Both the position numbers and the translations under genes were made by a program. From JANLUX01 sp031409815 (GTDB taxonomy: Bacteria > Bacteroidota > Bacteroidia > AKYH767-A > OLB10): DNA of 13,336 nt. The stretch lies in the NCBI GenBank assembly GCA_031409815.1, contig JANNXV010000245.1:1-13336 (forward strand), read 5' to 3'. This document shows, in pieces, positions 1-6,787 of the stretch (positions within the stretch are counted from its first letter, which is position 1; every line of letters begins with the position of its first letter). The notes under the pieces were generated by a model. That model searched no databases. It was not told the DNA's origin and saw only the letters and a program-made list of their open reading frames with translations.

Positions 1-456
1 AAAAACAGTAAAATTAAAAGTTCTTTTTTTTGTGTGGCACAAAGTTCGGTAAAATGAGGATTGAAGAATAGAGTCTTTAAAACAATACTTGAGCAGGTAA
101 AATTATTTTATGCTCTAGTTTATGATAAGAAAATCCAAGGAACATATTGCAGAATTTGGAATCTGAATCTTTATAGATTAAAGCGTTTAGGTTAAATCAT
201 AAATTGAAATAAGGGTACATTTATCTACTCACAGTGCACTGGCACCGAAAGGAAATAAAAAAAAATGATCATATTTGATTCAGGTCATTTGGTACCATTT
301 ACTGATTTTGTAAAGGAAACATTGTTGTGGTTTGATCAATATTTAGGGCCCGTTAAATAAAACAGCTTGCTTAAAAGTAAAACAAATTGGATTTTATAAA
401 AAGTGTAAAGACCAAAATTTTAAATCTTAAATTAAATATATGCTTAAATCAAAAAA
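1..456. other. Gene-free left-edge stretch with one gene remnant
   Basis: No intact gene is visible. All three plus frames hit stops by about position 55, and all three minus frames have stops by about position 117, so no substantial gene enters from the left edge. The only recognisable content is the hydrolase C-terminal remnant described separately. No convincing terminator hairpin follows the DinB-like gene, whose stop codon faces this region. The rest is AT-rich sequence with no repeat or RNA gene that I can identify. Confidence 0.7.
236..360 (+). pseudogene. C-terminal remnant of an alpha/beta hydrolase (prolyl oligopeptidase/dienelactone hydrolase-like), frameshifted
   Basis: The frame from the ATG at 265 to the TAA at 358-360 encodes 31 residues that read like the extreme C-terminus of an alpha/beta hydrolase: IIFDSGHLVP, carrying the Gly-His of the catalytic histidine, followed by a helix ending in WFDQYLGPVK. 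Just upstream, in another frame from 236, ALAPKGNKKK fits the segment that normally precedes this strand. The two frames meet in a run of nine A (257-265); one extra A would fuse them. Nothing recognisable lies further upstream: the nucleophile Ser and the Asp are absent and that frame meets a stop at 200-202. I see this as a decayed gene tail left after deletion. A sequencing error could explain the frameshift but not the missing body. Confidence 0.65.
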
Positions 457-936
457 TTATTGGTTTTGTGATTTTAAAATATCATCAATTATTTTGAGAT
501 GATGATTGGTATGAATTTCTAAAAATTTTATGGTATGTTTTAAGTTTAAGTTTCCAAAATAAGGATGCAGGAAAAAATTGCCGGCATCAAGTTTACTTAA
601 ATCATTAAGCCTCTCTTTGGCTTTTTTAATATGCATATTCAGCGATTCGATATCATATTTTTCGGGCGTAACCACTTTAGGTGCTTTGGCCTTGCCCCTC
701 GGAATTTTATTGATCGTAAAAACAAGCAATCGTTTTACGTTAAATCTCCAGCGGTATTTTAATGAGTCTGATTTTTTTACTGCCTCTATAATAAGGTTGA
801 TGGTGAGCAGCGAATGCTCAATATGCCAGCCGACTGAAGATTTTGAAATAGATGGTGCAATAATATTATGGTGAGGAATGGCCTTTTCAATGCCTGCAAT
901 TAACTCACTCATTTTAAATTTATGTTTACTACTCAT
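457..936 (-). CDS. DinB/DUF1569-like four-helix-bundle protein
   Basis: This 159-residue protein has the pattern of the DinB/YfiT superfamily, DUF1569 branch. These are small four-helix bundles that usually hold a divalent metal through three histidines. Visible marks are WHIEH near residues 37-41, a basic loop with GKAKAPKVVTP near 81-91, HPYFGNL near 124-130, and a last helix with HTNHH near 142-146. H38/H41 and H142/H145/H146 are the likely metal ligands. There is no signal peptide, so it should be cytoplasmic. Family members include thiol transferases and many uncharacterised proteins, and no substrate can be read from the sequence. It is the last of three same-strand genes, 83 nt after the small membrane protein gene. 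The start is the first in-frame ATG. Confidence 0.75.
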   Translation of the reverse strand: MSSKHKFKMSELIAGIEKAIPHHNIIAPSISKSSVGWHIEHSLLTINLIIEAVKKSDSLKYRWRFNVKRLLVFTINKIPRGKAKAPKVVTPEKYDIESLNMHIKKAKERLNDLSKLDAGNFFLHPYFGNLNLKHTIKFLEIHTNHHLKIIDDILKSQNQ

Positions 937-974
937 TATTAAAATTGATTTTTACAATGATTGCAAAATATGGT

Positions 975-998
975 TTGTAGCAGCTACAATTTTTTTTT
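975..998 (+). terminator. Perfect short hairpin plus T9 tract between two minus-strand genes
   Basis: TTGTAG (975-980) and CTACAA (984-989) are perfect inverted repeats around CAG, followed at once by nine T (990-998). Read on the plus strand this has the form of an intrinsic terminator, but the stem is only 6 bp and both flanking genes lie on the minus strand, so it faces the wrong way for them. It could stop antisense transcription or be a palindromic operator in front of the DinB-like gene. Confidence 0.4.
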
Positions 999-1019
999 CT
1001 TAAACTATTAAATTAAAGA

Positions 1020-1208
1020 CTATTTGACTTTTGTTTTGTTTAGCAAAAAAGCATTGGTTGCTAAAAGAATTATAAGTGCTAAATAAGAAATTTTTTCGGG
1101 CAAAGTACCTCTAAACCCTTCTCTAATTCCATTATACAAAATCCAGCAAATAAAAATGATATTGCCTGCTATTACCAGCCAAATAATTAATTTTCTTTCT
1201 TTTGTCAT
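1020..1208 (-). CDS. Small two-helix inner-membrane protein, unknown function
   Basis: The product is 62 residues with two hydrophobic segments, about residues 8-26 (IIWLVIAGNIIFICWILY) and 41-56, joined by a short loop containing GIREGFRGTLPEK. The N-terminus MTKERK and C-terminus NKTKVK are basic, which suggests both ends are cytoplasmic and the loop is outside. I do not recognise a named family. It starts 25 nt after the stop of the T9SS-sorted secreted protein gene and ends 83 nt before the DinB-like gene, so it may share a transcript with them. It is probably real because the start is an ATG, both helices are uninterrupted and it sits in line with its neighbours, but its size leaves room for doubt. 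Confidence 0.6.
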   Translation of the reverse strand: MTKERKLIIWLVIAGNIIFICWILYNGIREGFRGTLPEKISYLALIILLATNAFLLNKTKVK

Positions 1209-1233
1209 TAAACGATTTAACTAAACTGAAAAT

Positions 1234-2775
1234 TTATTCTTTAATTATTTTCTTTACAATTAAATTTCCGTTGGCATTCAAAATTCTCAGAAAATAGATA
1301 CCTGAAGCTAAAGTTGAAACACTAAACGATTGATCTTTTTCTAAAGTTATTTGAATTACTCTTCCGGTTGCGTCTGTTAATTCCATAGCTGATACATATA
1401 CGTTTGCAGAAAAATAAATTCTATCGCTAGCCGGATTGGGATAAATGAAAATTTGATGGACGTCAATTACTGTTTCAGTTAATGAAGTGGTAGTATTGGG
1501 ATTAATGTATTTAAGTGTGGTAGCATAACTTGTATTATTGGAGTTCTCGCACGCAGAACCAGTCACAATAATTCTGTTGTCATCGCTGAAAGTAAAAGCA
1601 GCAACTGCATCATTTGCCCCACAAGGTCCATCATAAACAATAGATCCGGTTACAACGCCCAGATTATTATAGAACCATAAATGATAGTCAGTGCCACCAC
1701 CCGAAGTAACCAGCTTTCCATTCAAATCAAATTCCATATCAAAAATTGCTTGTCCATCCTGAGCTGAATCACTCCATATTTCAGCACCTGATAAAATATC
1801 GTGTTTGGATACAAACCTGCTGTAAGGATTGGTAGAGTTGTCGTTGCCTCCAACATAAAAGGTGTTTTCAACGGTATCTGCTATAATCAAATCAAGATCC
1901 TTTGTTCCTGCATTCAAAGTGTTTTCATAGCTAAGTGTATAATTTAATCCATTGTCAATAAGTCGAACAACAGTTGTAACCGGAGCCGGAACTGCTCCAG
2001 CTTCATACTTAATAAATACCGGATTTCCGGAGGTGTCTTCAGTAATCATATTGGCATTCGCATAATTCGCTAATGGGTACGACCAATCTATAGAAGTATA
2101 ATTTGAGTTAAGTTTATTAAATGCACTTGTAATTGAATAATAAACACTTCCATTTTTGTTTACATAAAAGGGACCTGCTGAAGCACTAAAGGAAAGCAAC
2201 TCTTCGAAATGACTTATCAGGTTAAAGTTTAGATCCAATTTTAATAATGAATAGGTATAGAAAAAATTCGGGTCTGCTTTTGTATAACCCACATGAATAT
2301 TATTTTGTTGGTCAAGATAAAAACCATAATTATAAAATGGGGCTGATTTGATTCCACTTAATCGGTAAGCAGCAACTGAATCAATAACCACTTGATTGAT
2401 TAAAGTTCCGGAGGTATCAATTTTCATTAAAAACATTCGATTGCTTAACGGAAAACTATCCGCGTATCCTGCCAAATAAACAAAGCCACTTTTATAAAAA
2501 CTGTTAGTGTAACGCATGTATAAATAACCTTGTGGCAAATAGGATTGATTTAGCTTAAGTTGACCTGATTTACTCAGTTTTAAAACTCTTGGCGTACCAA
2601 CCGACCCATCTGTTATTACAAATGAATTTTGGTTGTCGTCCTGAATAATCATTTCAGCTACTCCACAATTACAGGTGCTTTTCCATAAGGCAATCGTATT
2701 TTGTGCCGCCAAATTTTTTGAAAGTCCAAGTAGTAAGAACATGATTCCAATTATGTTTAGTTTTAAATGTTGCAT
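1234..2775 (-). CDS. T9SS-sorted secreted protein, probable beta-propeller-like body
   Basis: The 513-residue product has a signal peptide (residues 1 to about 24, ending LAAQ) and a C-terminal T9SS type A sorting domain over roughly the last 80 residues: IYPNPASDRIYF, then TDATGRV, then SGIYFLRI and a basic VKKIIKE end. It should cross the inner membrane by Sec, cross the outer membrane by T9SS, lose the C-terminal domain, and be anchored or released. The middle is rich in short beta strands with recurring phrases of the type 'LKLSKSGQL', 'MKIDTSGTL' and 'LLKLDLNFNL', as in beta-propeller proteins. I see no catalytic motif. A CNCG motif near residues 35-38 could form a disulfide. It is the first of three same-strand genes. 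A 7-of-8 match to the -7 element lies at 2794-2801. Confidence 0.85.
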   Translation of the reverse strand: MQHLKLNIIGIMFLLLGLSKNLAAQNTIALWKSTCNCGVAEMIIQDDNQNSFVITDGSVGTPRVLKLSKSGQLKLNQSYLPQGYLYMRYTNSFYKSGFVYLAGYADSFPLSNRMFLMKIDTSGTLINQVVIDSVAAYRLSGIKSAPFYNYGFYLDQQNNIHVGYTKADPNFFYTYSLLKLDLNFNLISHFEELLSFSASAGPFYVNKNGSVYYSITSAFNKLNSNYTSIDWSYPLANYANANMITEDTSGNPVFIKYEAGAVPAPVTTVVRLIDNGLNYTLSYENTLNAGTKDLDLIIADTVENTFYVGGNDNSTNPYSRFVSKHDILSGAEIWSDSAQDGQAIFDMEFDLNGKLVTSGGGTDYHLWFYNNLGVVTGSIVYDGPCGANDAVAAFTFSDDNRIIVTGSACENSNNTSYATTLKYINPNTTTSLTETVIDVHQIFIYPNPASDRIYFSANVYVSAMELTDATGRVIQITLEKDQSFSVSTLASGIYFLRILNANGNLIVKKIIKE

Positions 2776-2959
2776 ACAGTCTTGTTTTTTTTGTAAAAAT
2801 AGGAAATGCCTTTCATGAGAGATGGCTGAAATTGTTGATAGAACTGCATTTTAACTTAATAATAACATGAAAGCCTCTCAAATTTTTTCAGCACTTGTAA
2901 CATTTGCAACTACAGAATAATAATGCTTAGGATGATAGTGGGAGGTTAGGTTCAAAATG

Positions 2960-3021
2960 TATCTTTGTATCAGGTTAGGTTGGTTAGGGCGAACATACAT
3001 TTTTCAGGTTCGCCTTTTTTT
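2960..3021 (+). ncRNA. Candidate ~50-nt small RNA bounded by a -7 element and a terminator
   Basis: TATCTTTG at 2960-2967 matches the Bacteroidota -7 consensus TAnnTTTG exactly. Transcription would begin near 2972 and read AGGTTAGGTTGG into a hairpin, GGCGAAC (2988-2994) with GTTCGCC (3008-3014), followed by a T tract. No open frame of useful length lies between them. The sequence AGGTTAGGTT also occurs just upstream at 2943-2952. No TTTG -33 element is visible at the usual spacing. Alternatives are a lone palindromic repeat element or the tail of a lost gene. Confidence 0.35.
2986..3021 (+). terminator. Strong Rho-independent terminator, plus strand
   Basis: A 7-bp GC-rich stem, GGCGAAC at 2988-2994 with GTTCGCC at 3008-3014, has a 13-nt loop and is followed by seven T (3015-3021). 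Weaker pairs extend the base outward (A2986 and G2987 with T3015/T3016). The flanking genes are both on the minus strand, so this terminator does not belong to either of them. The complementary strand has an A tract before the hairpin and a weaker downstream tail. Confidence 0.65.
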
Positions 3022-3053
3022 ATTTTCTTTAAACAAACCAATTAATTGTCTTT

Positions 3054-3512
3054 CTAATTGACTTTTCTCCACTTTATTTTTACAGCACTAATTAATTCAC
3101 TTTCCATTCTACAGTTATGTAAAATTTCGAATCCATGTTTAAGATAAAATGAAATAGGCGATTGGTAAATGGTTCCATTATTTTTAATGTCGTTGTTATG
3201 GTCAATTACCCAACCATAAAACAGCTCATTCTCTGATTTAAGTTTTGATAAAAGCAAACTTCCTAAGCCTTTGGATTGATGCTTTGAATTAACAATAATT
3301 GAAAATCGTTTTTCATTGTCCTTTTCAAAATCAACAGCCCAAGCTATTACTTTATGTTCTCTATCCTCAATAAGGTAATGATTGAAGTTAGTAACACCAT
3401 TTAATAAAATCGAAAAGCGGTCTTTTAATTTTAGTGGATACTCATCATTCCACAATTGATTAATTTGGGCAGATTGGTAAGTTGAAAGAGATTTTGTTGC
3501 AATAACTTCCAT
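3054..3512 (-). CDS. GNAT-family N-acetyltransferase
   Basis: The 152-residue product fits a single GNAT domain, which transfers an acyl group from acyl-CoA to an amine. Motif A is visible as KHQSKGLGSLLLSKL at about residues 77-91, with the Q-x-x-G-x-G pyrophosphate-binding loop at Q79-G84. A following strand and the helix SFYLKHGFEIL at about 121-131 match motif B, with the usual Tyr and Gly-Phe. The N-terminal half, containing NDEYPLKLKDRF, would form the substrate side, but no substrate can be deduced. It is soluble, with no signal peptide. The start is set to the ATG at 3510-3512; a TTG lies one codon upstream. It follows the 53-residue ORF by 56 nt on the same strand and may be cotranscribed with it. 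Confidence 0.85.
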   Translation of the reverse strand: MEVIATKSLSTYQSAQINQLWNDEYPLKLKDRFSILLNGVTNFNHYLIEDREHKVIAWAVDFEKDNEKRFSIIVNSKHQSKGLGSLLLSKLKSENELFYGWVIDHNNDIKNNGTIYQSPISFYLKHGFEILHNCRMESELISAVKIKWRKVN

Positions 3513-3568
3513 CAAATTTTATATACAATCATTCAAATTGGTTGTTACAAAACAACTATTTACTAAAA

Positions 3569-3730
3569 CTATTTCTCGTCAACAACAATATCAATATTTT
3601 CTTCGATAATCCATTTGTCAATTAGTGCCATTAACTCTTCATCAGTTAATCTTTCAATTGAGTAATTCTTACTTGTTAACCATTTAAGTAAAGATGGAAC
3701 TGTGGTTTTACTAACTAGGTTGCGTGCCAT
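3569..3730 (-). CDS. 53-residue protein of unknown function
   Basis: The ATG at 3728-3730 opens an uninterrupted frame to the TAG at 3569-3571. The product begins MARNLVSKTTVPSLLKWL, continues through a probably helical segment with LTDEELMALIDKW, and ends in an acidic, hydrophobic tail (EENIDIVVDEK). The overall pattern is two or three amphipathic helices with no membrane segment, no cysteine and no signal peptide. I do not recognise a family. It lies 56 nt upstream of the acetyltransferase on the same strand. Support comes from a balanced, protein-like composition, an ATG start and the shared orientation. It could be a small regulator or partner, but nothing in the sequence fixes that. Confidence 0.55.
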   Translation of the reverse strand: MARNLVSKTTVPSLLKWLTSKNYSIERLTDEELMALIDKWIIEENIDIVVDEK

Positions 3731-3914
3731 TTTAATGTTATTTGTTATTATAGTTATTAATTAATTATTCAAGTGTAAAATAATGTCAAACGAATTAATT
3801 AGTTTGATGATGTTTTTATTTGATGAAGCTGAATAGTTGAATTTGACAGGAAACAAACTAAAACTTAATCCATATTTCTGAATATCGATTTCCAATATTA
3901 TCAATAATCACTAG

Positions 3915-3922
3915 CAAATATA
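3915..3922 (-). promoter_or_regulatory. Bacteroidota -7 promoter element (TATATTTG), minus strand
   Basis: The minus strand reads TATATTTG, an exact match to TAnnTTTG. It would start a transcript near 3907-3910 running through the 53-residue ORF and the acetyltransferase, with a leader of about 180 nt. A TTTG -33 box at the usual 19-21 nt spacing is not evident, so the match could be chance in AT-rich DNA. Confidence 0.35.
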
Positions 3923-3981
3923 ATCCTTTATAATAAGTAGTACTTGAAATTGTATTATTGGAGCAATAAATTTTTTCGATT

Positions 3982-4042
3982 TGCATTAACATTCTCTGTA
4001 TGCTTGGAATTTCAATTTGTTGAAATTATTTTGGTTAATGCA
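3982..4042. repeat. Nested inverted repeat (9-bp outer, 8-bp inner arms)
   Basis: Outer arms TGCATTAAC (3982-3990) and GTTAATGCA (4034-4042) are perfect complements. Inside them AATTTCAA (4008-4015) and TTGAAATT (4020-4027) form a second perfect stem with a 4-nt TTTG loop. Unpaired spacers are 17 nt on the left and 6 nt on the right. No coding frame explains it, and no T tract follows closely enough to make it a terminator. Confidence 0.6.
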
Positions 4043-4120
4043 TTTGTCAACGCATTTCATCGGTTAAATTTACTTCTGATTAACATATATAGGCAGGAAT
4101 GCAATACTGAAAAAACATTT

Positions 4121-4804
4121 TTATAGCTTAATCGAGTATTCTAATCCAATTATAAATTGGTTTTCGGGAATGGAAACATTCCATTCCCGTTGAATAAGGT
4201 AATATAATCCTAAAACGTTTCGCTTGTTAACCTCATAATTAAAACCAACAGCATATCGTGCACGATGCCAGGTATTATTTGATTCTACATTGCGTGGATC
4301 ATTGATTTGGTATCGCAATTCACAACTTGCATAGGGAGTATATTTTTTATGCAGATCGTATTTTAACTCAGCTTTGGACCTTGAGTACCAATCAGGTACT
4401 CCTCCATTATTGCTTGAATTTATATTGCGTACTTCTGCCTGAAACCGTTGTCGATAAGCGAGCGTGAAATGATTGTGTTTTTTCTTTAAAGTAATATCAA
4501 GCATTAAACGATGACGCATACTATAGAAATCAGTATTGAGATGTTTCTGTACCGAACGGTAAGCAACTTCCACCTTCAAAATGTTCGCATGTTGGTAACC
4601 AACACCTATATCCGTATAAAATAAGTTTATCTGACTAAAGTTTTCTCTCAACCTAAGTTCTTCTGTCAAAAACACACTGAAATTATTCTTTAACTTTTTC
4701 TCTATATTCAGTGTGCTCCACATGCCTGCATCATTATATGATTGTGCATGAAGGGTACTTAAAATTATAAACGAAAATATAATTGTTGAAAAAAATATTT
4801 TCAT
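4121..4804 (-). CDS. DUF2490 family outer-membrane beta-barrel protein
   Basis: The 227-residue product has a signal peptide (about residues 1-20, cleaved after LHA) and then regularly alternating polar and hydrophobic strands ending in an aromatic-rich strand (QFIIGLEYSIKL), typical of outer-membrane barrels. Marks of the DUF2490 family include the early AGMWSTLNIEKKL strand, LTEELRLREN, the basic YSMRHRLMLD and LAYRQRFQAE strands, and a late AVGFNYEVNKRNVLGLYYLIQ. The function of the family is unknown. I set the start at the ATG at 4802-4804, which gives a clean MKIFF signal peptide; an upstream TTG would add four residues. It is the last gene of the six-gene operon, 36 nt after the DUF4956 gene, so it may supply an outer-membrane component to whatever the VTC/DUF4956 pair does. 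Confidence 0.8.
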   Translation of the reverse strand: MKIFFSTIIFSFIILSTLHAQSYNDAGMWSTLNIEKKLKNNFSVFLTEELRLRENFSQINLFYTDIGVGYQHANILKVEVAYRSVQKHLNTDFYSMRHRLMLDITLKKKHNHFTLAYRQRFQAEVRNINSSNNGGVPDWYSRSKAELKYDLHKKYTPYASCELRYQINDPRNVESNNTWHRARYAVGFNYEVNKRNVLGLYYLIQREWNVSIPENQFIIGLEYSIKL

Positions 4805-4840
4805 ACCAGTTGACAACTGTAAATGTAGTTAAGAGCGCAA

Positions 4841-5464
4841 TTAATCAAAGTAGTAAATTATGATCACGGCTGTATCCTTCAAAAAATTAATTTCGCTTAT
4901 ATTAATGCGGTTTATTTTTATTCCTGTTCTTGTTTCTAAATCCTGAATCAACTCTGCACGTTGGTCAGGTTTTATCAATTCAATATTTTCGTATTCAATA
5001 ATTTTTGCTGATTCTTTTTTCATGAGAAGGTTGCTTTCTAACAGATAGGTAAATAATAGAATAATAGCATTTATCGCTATAAATTCATCCCAGCTTCCTT
5101 TACTTACAGCATTTATCAATCCGATGGCGATAACCAGAAAGAGGTACGTCATGTCTTTAATAGTGATGCCTTCAGTTCGATAACGAAGCATTGAAAAAAC
5201 TGCAAACAGTCCAAATGCTGCGCCCATACTCATTTCAACTTTATTGAGCAAAAATGTGATGAGAAAAATAAGCAGGTTGAAAATAAAAAAGGTGAAAAAA
5301 TATTCCTTGCTCTTGTGAGCCGGAAAATAAATGTATCGAATTAAAATTATCATAGACACAAGATTAATGCCGAGCCGCATAAAAAATTTAGCAGAGAGTT
5401 TATCAAACAGGCTGAAAGTTTCAGCAGATGTAGCAGTATCACTTATTGTTTGTAGAAGTACCAT
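4841..5464 (-). CDS. DUF4956 domain-containing inner-membrane protein
   Basis: The 207-residue product has about four transmembrane helices (roughly residues 33-46, 54-74, 107-120 and 126-147) and then a soluble C-terminal domain of about 55 residues. The family signature is the segment AFGLFAVFSMLRYRTEGI at 83-100 followed by KDMTYLFLV, a conserved Arg/Glu-bearing loop between helices. The C-terminal part (RAELIQDLETRTGIKINRINI) looks like a small alpha/beta domain on the cytoplasmic side. DUF4956 proteins are commonly encoded next to VTC-domain proteins, as here. Its start overlaps the end of the VTC gene by 26 nt, which suggests translational coupling. It may anchor the polymerase or form an export path for its product; this is inference. 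Confidence 0.85.
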   Translation of the reverse strand: MVLLQTISDTATSAETFSLFDKLSAKFFMRLGINLVSMIILIRYIYFPAHKSKEYFFTFFIFNLLIFLITFLLNKVEMSMGAAFGLFAVFSMLRYRTEGITIKDMTYLFLVIAIGLINAVSKGSWDEFIAINAIILLFTYLLESNLLMKKESAKIIEYENIELIKPDQRAELIQDLETRTGIKINRINISEINFLKDTAVIIIYYFD

Positions 5465-6206
5465 ATAGAATTTTATTTATGTTTCTTAAATTTGATTTAA
5501 AATTATTGTGTTTGATATTGTTGTTATACTGTATTACTCCTAAGCAATATTTGCTTACCGAACTTGTACGCAAATGATATTTTTTCATCAATTTAAGAAA
5601 AGTGGAGGGAGTAGTGTTCTCCTGTTTTACTTCAGCAATTACAAGGTCATTGAAATTGGACATATTGTTGTCTTTTAGGAAATGTAAATTTAAATCCAGC
5701 GTAACACGTTCAGGCAAATTATTATTTACCAATGTAATGCGCGAATAGTTTGCCCAGAACTGTGGTAACAATGTTGAAGACTGAATAGGAGTGTGCTTAT
5801 GCAAAAATATTGCGGCACTATTTTGAATTTCTGTTTCAACTAGATCCTGCTGAACTCGATTTTTTATTGTCCGACCTTTATTGTTTTTATATTTTATTTC
5901 AAAAAAAATCAGATCTGATTCAACGTATCTTCTAAATCGTATTTTATGACGATTTGATTTTCCGCGTTGATGATTGTAGAATAACTCAAAATCTTCTGTG
6001 TCAAAATAAAGCGATTCGTAGCGACTCAGGCGCACTCCTTTAACATCGAGAACACGATATTCGGTATTTAATTGTTCAATTAAAAAGGGTAATTTTGATA
6101 GAGAGAAAATATATTTGGTGTCAGTACGGTCCATTAATTTTTTTTCATCCATCTCACTCAAAGTGATTGGTGAAAAAGTTTGCAGTAACTGAGTGAGATG
6201 CTGCAT
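5439..6206 (-). CDS. VTC-domain (CYTH/triphosphate-tunnel) polyphosphate-polymerase-like protein
   Basis: The 255-residue product has the layout of the VTC domain (PF09359), the catalytic part of eukaryotic Vtc4, which makes polyphosphate from ATP inside a basic tunnel. Visible tunnel residues are RTDTKY at 27-32, SRYESLYFDT at 61-70, the basic strand HKIRFRRY at 87-94, FEIKYKNNKGRTIKNR at 102-117, the SRI strand near 155-157, RVTLDLN near 167-173, AEVK at 191-194, and the closing SKYCLGV at 218-224. The paired E-x-K motifs at 103-105 and 192-194 are as expected of the fold. There is no SPX domain and no membrane segment, so it is cytoplasmic, probably at the membrane with its DUF4956 partner. 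Its ATG overlaps the preceding stop by 1 nt (TAATG). Polymerase activity is inferred; other CYTH-fold activities are possible. Confidence 0.82.
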   Translation of the reverse strand: MQHLTQLLQTFSPITLSEMDEKKLMDRTDTKYIFSLSKLPFLIEQLNTEYRVLDVKGVRLSRYESLYFDTEDFELFYNHQRGKSNRHKIRFRRYVESDLIFFEIKYKNNKGRTIKNRVQQDLVETEIQNSAAIFLHKHTPIQSSTLLPQFWANYSRITLVNNNLPERVTLDLNLHFLKDNNMSNFNDLVIAEVKQENTTPSTFLKLMKKYHLRTSSVSKYCLGVIQYNNNIKHNNFKSNLRNINKILYGTSTNNK

Positions 6207-6787
6207 TAACTATTGAAATGAGTAATTGATTTTTTTAACATTAATAACTGTCCGGCTGCATTAAATGTTTTCTTATCTCTTTTTAATCCGTTTTTGTCGC
6301 AGGTGTAAACTGAACGATTGATTGTTTTTCCGGAAGCATTGGTAACAACTTCGGCATTTTTTTCTCCATCGGGATTATAACTTATTTGGGTTTTTTCGAT
6401 AAGCAGTCCTTTACCATCATAGATGCTTTCGGTTTTTTTATAGTTGTTGGAATTGTATTCGGTTATTGTTTTGGGAATAATATTTCCTTTGCCATCCAAT
6501 TGTATTCTTTCGGTTTCATCACCGTTTCTATTGTATTTATTGGATTCATGATTTTTGAATATTCCATTTCTATCATGCTCCTTTTCTTCAATAATATTTT
6601 CTCCTTTATCAAAAGCAGTATAAGAATCGGTAATCTTTTTTTCTTTGCCTGAGTTTGAATCAATAGATGTAACTGTTATTGCACAAGATTTAATATTAAA
6701 TATTTTTATTTCTTTTTTTGTTTGTGCATTGCTAATTGTGAATGCGCTAGAAAGAAGTAAAATTGATGAAGTCTTGAATAGATGCAT
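6206..6787 (-). CDS. Secreted protein with 26-residue YD/RHS-like repeats
   Basis: The 193-residue product has a signal peptide (about 1-21, ending SNAQ) and a lysine- and asparagine-rich body. From about residue 56 it is built of repeats that begin with Tyr and carry a turn such as DGKGNII or DGKGLLI; copies start near Y85, Y111, Y137 and Y161, spaced 26, 26 and 24 residues. This is the pattern of YD/RHS-like beta-hairpin repeats, here in a very short protein with no toxin or other C-terminal domain. No lipobox or T9SS domain is present, so it is probably periplasmic. It abuts the lipoprotein gene with no gap (TAA then ATG) and overlaps the VTC gene by 1 nt. The function is unknown; a scaffold or ligand-binding role in the envelope is possible. 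Confidence 0.75.
   Translation of the reverse strand: MHLFKTSSILLLSSAFTISNAQTKKEIKIFNIKSCAITVTSIDSNSGKEKKITDSYTAFDKGENIIEEKEHDRNGIFKNHESNKYNRNGDETERIQLDGKGNIIPKTITEYNSNNYKKTESIYDGKGLLIEKTQISYNPDGEKNAEVVTNASGKTINRSVYTCDKNGLKRDKKTFNAAGQLLMLKKSITHFNS

Larger units (their letters stand above)
3731..4120. other. 390-bp intergenic region without a supported gene
   Basis: This AT-rich stretch separates the 53-residue ORF from the end of the six-gene operon. It holds a perfect -7 element on the minus strand (3915-3922) and a nested inverted repeat (3982-4042), both listed separately. The only open frame, 3944-4126 on the plus strand, needs a TTG start and has a low-complexity hydrophobic/aromatic product, so I do not call it. 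No clear terminator for the DUF2490 gene is visible. Confidence 0.6.

Noticed and set aside
578..874. 98-codon plus-strand frame
   Set aside because: It is wholly antisense to the DinB-like gene, whose metal-ligand motifs are clear.
3982..4042. Integron attC site
   Set aside because: The outer arms do not fit RYYYAAC/GTTRRRY, the left and right spacers differ (17 and 6 nt), and there is no integrase or cassette array in the window.
3944..4126. 60-codon plus-strand open frame
   Set aside because: It starts with TTG, overlaps the end of the DUF2490 gene, has a phenylalanine/leucine-rich composition typical of translated AT-rich DNA, and runs through the nested inverted repeat.
6386..6652. 88-codon plus-strand and 66-codon minus-strand frames inside the YD-repeat gene
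   Set aside because: Both are shadows of the repeated, AT-rich coding sequence and lack any recognisable domain, while the 193-residue frame has a signal peptide and repeats.
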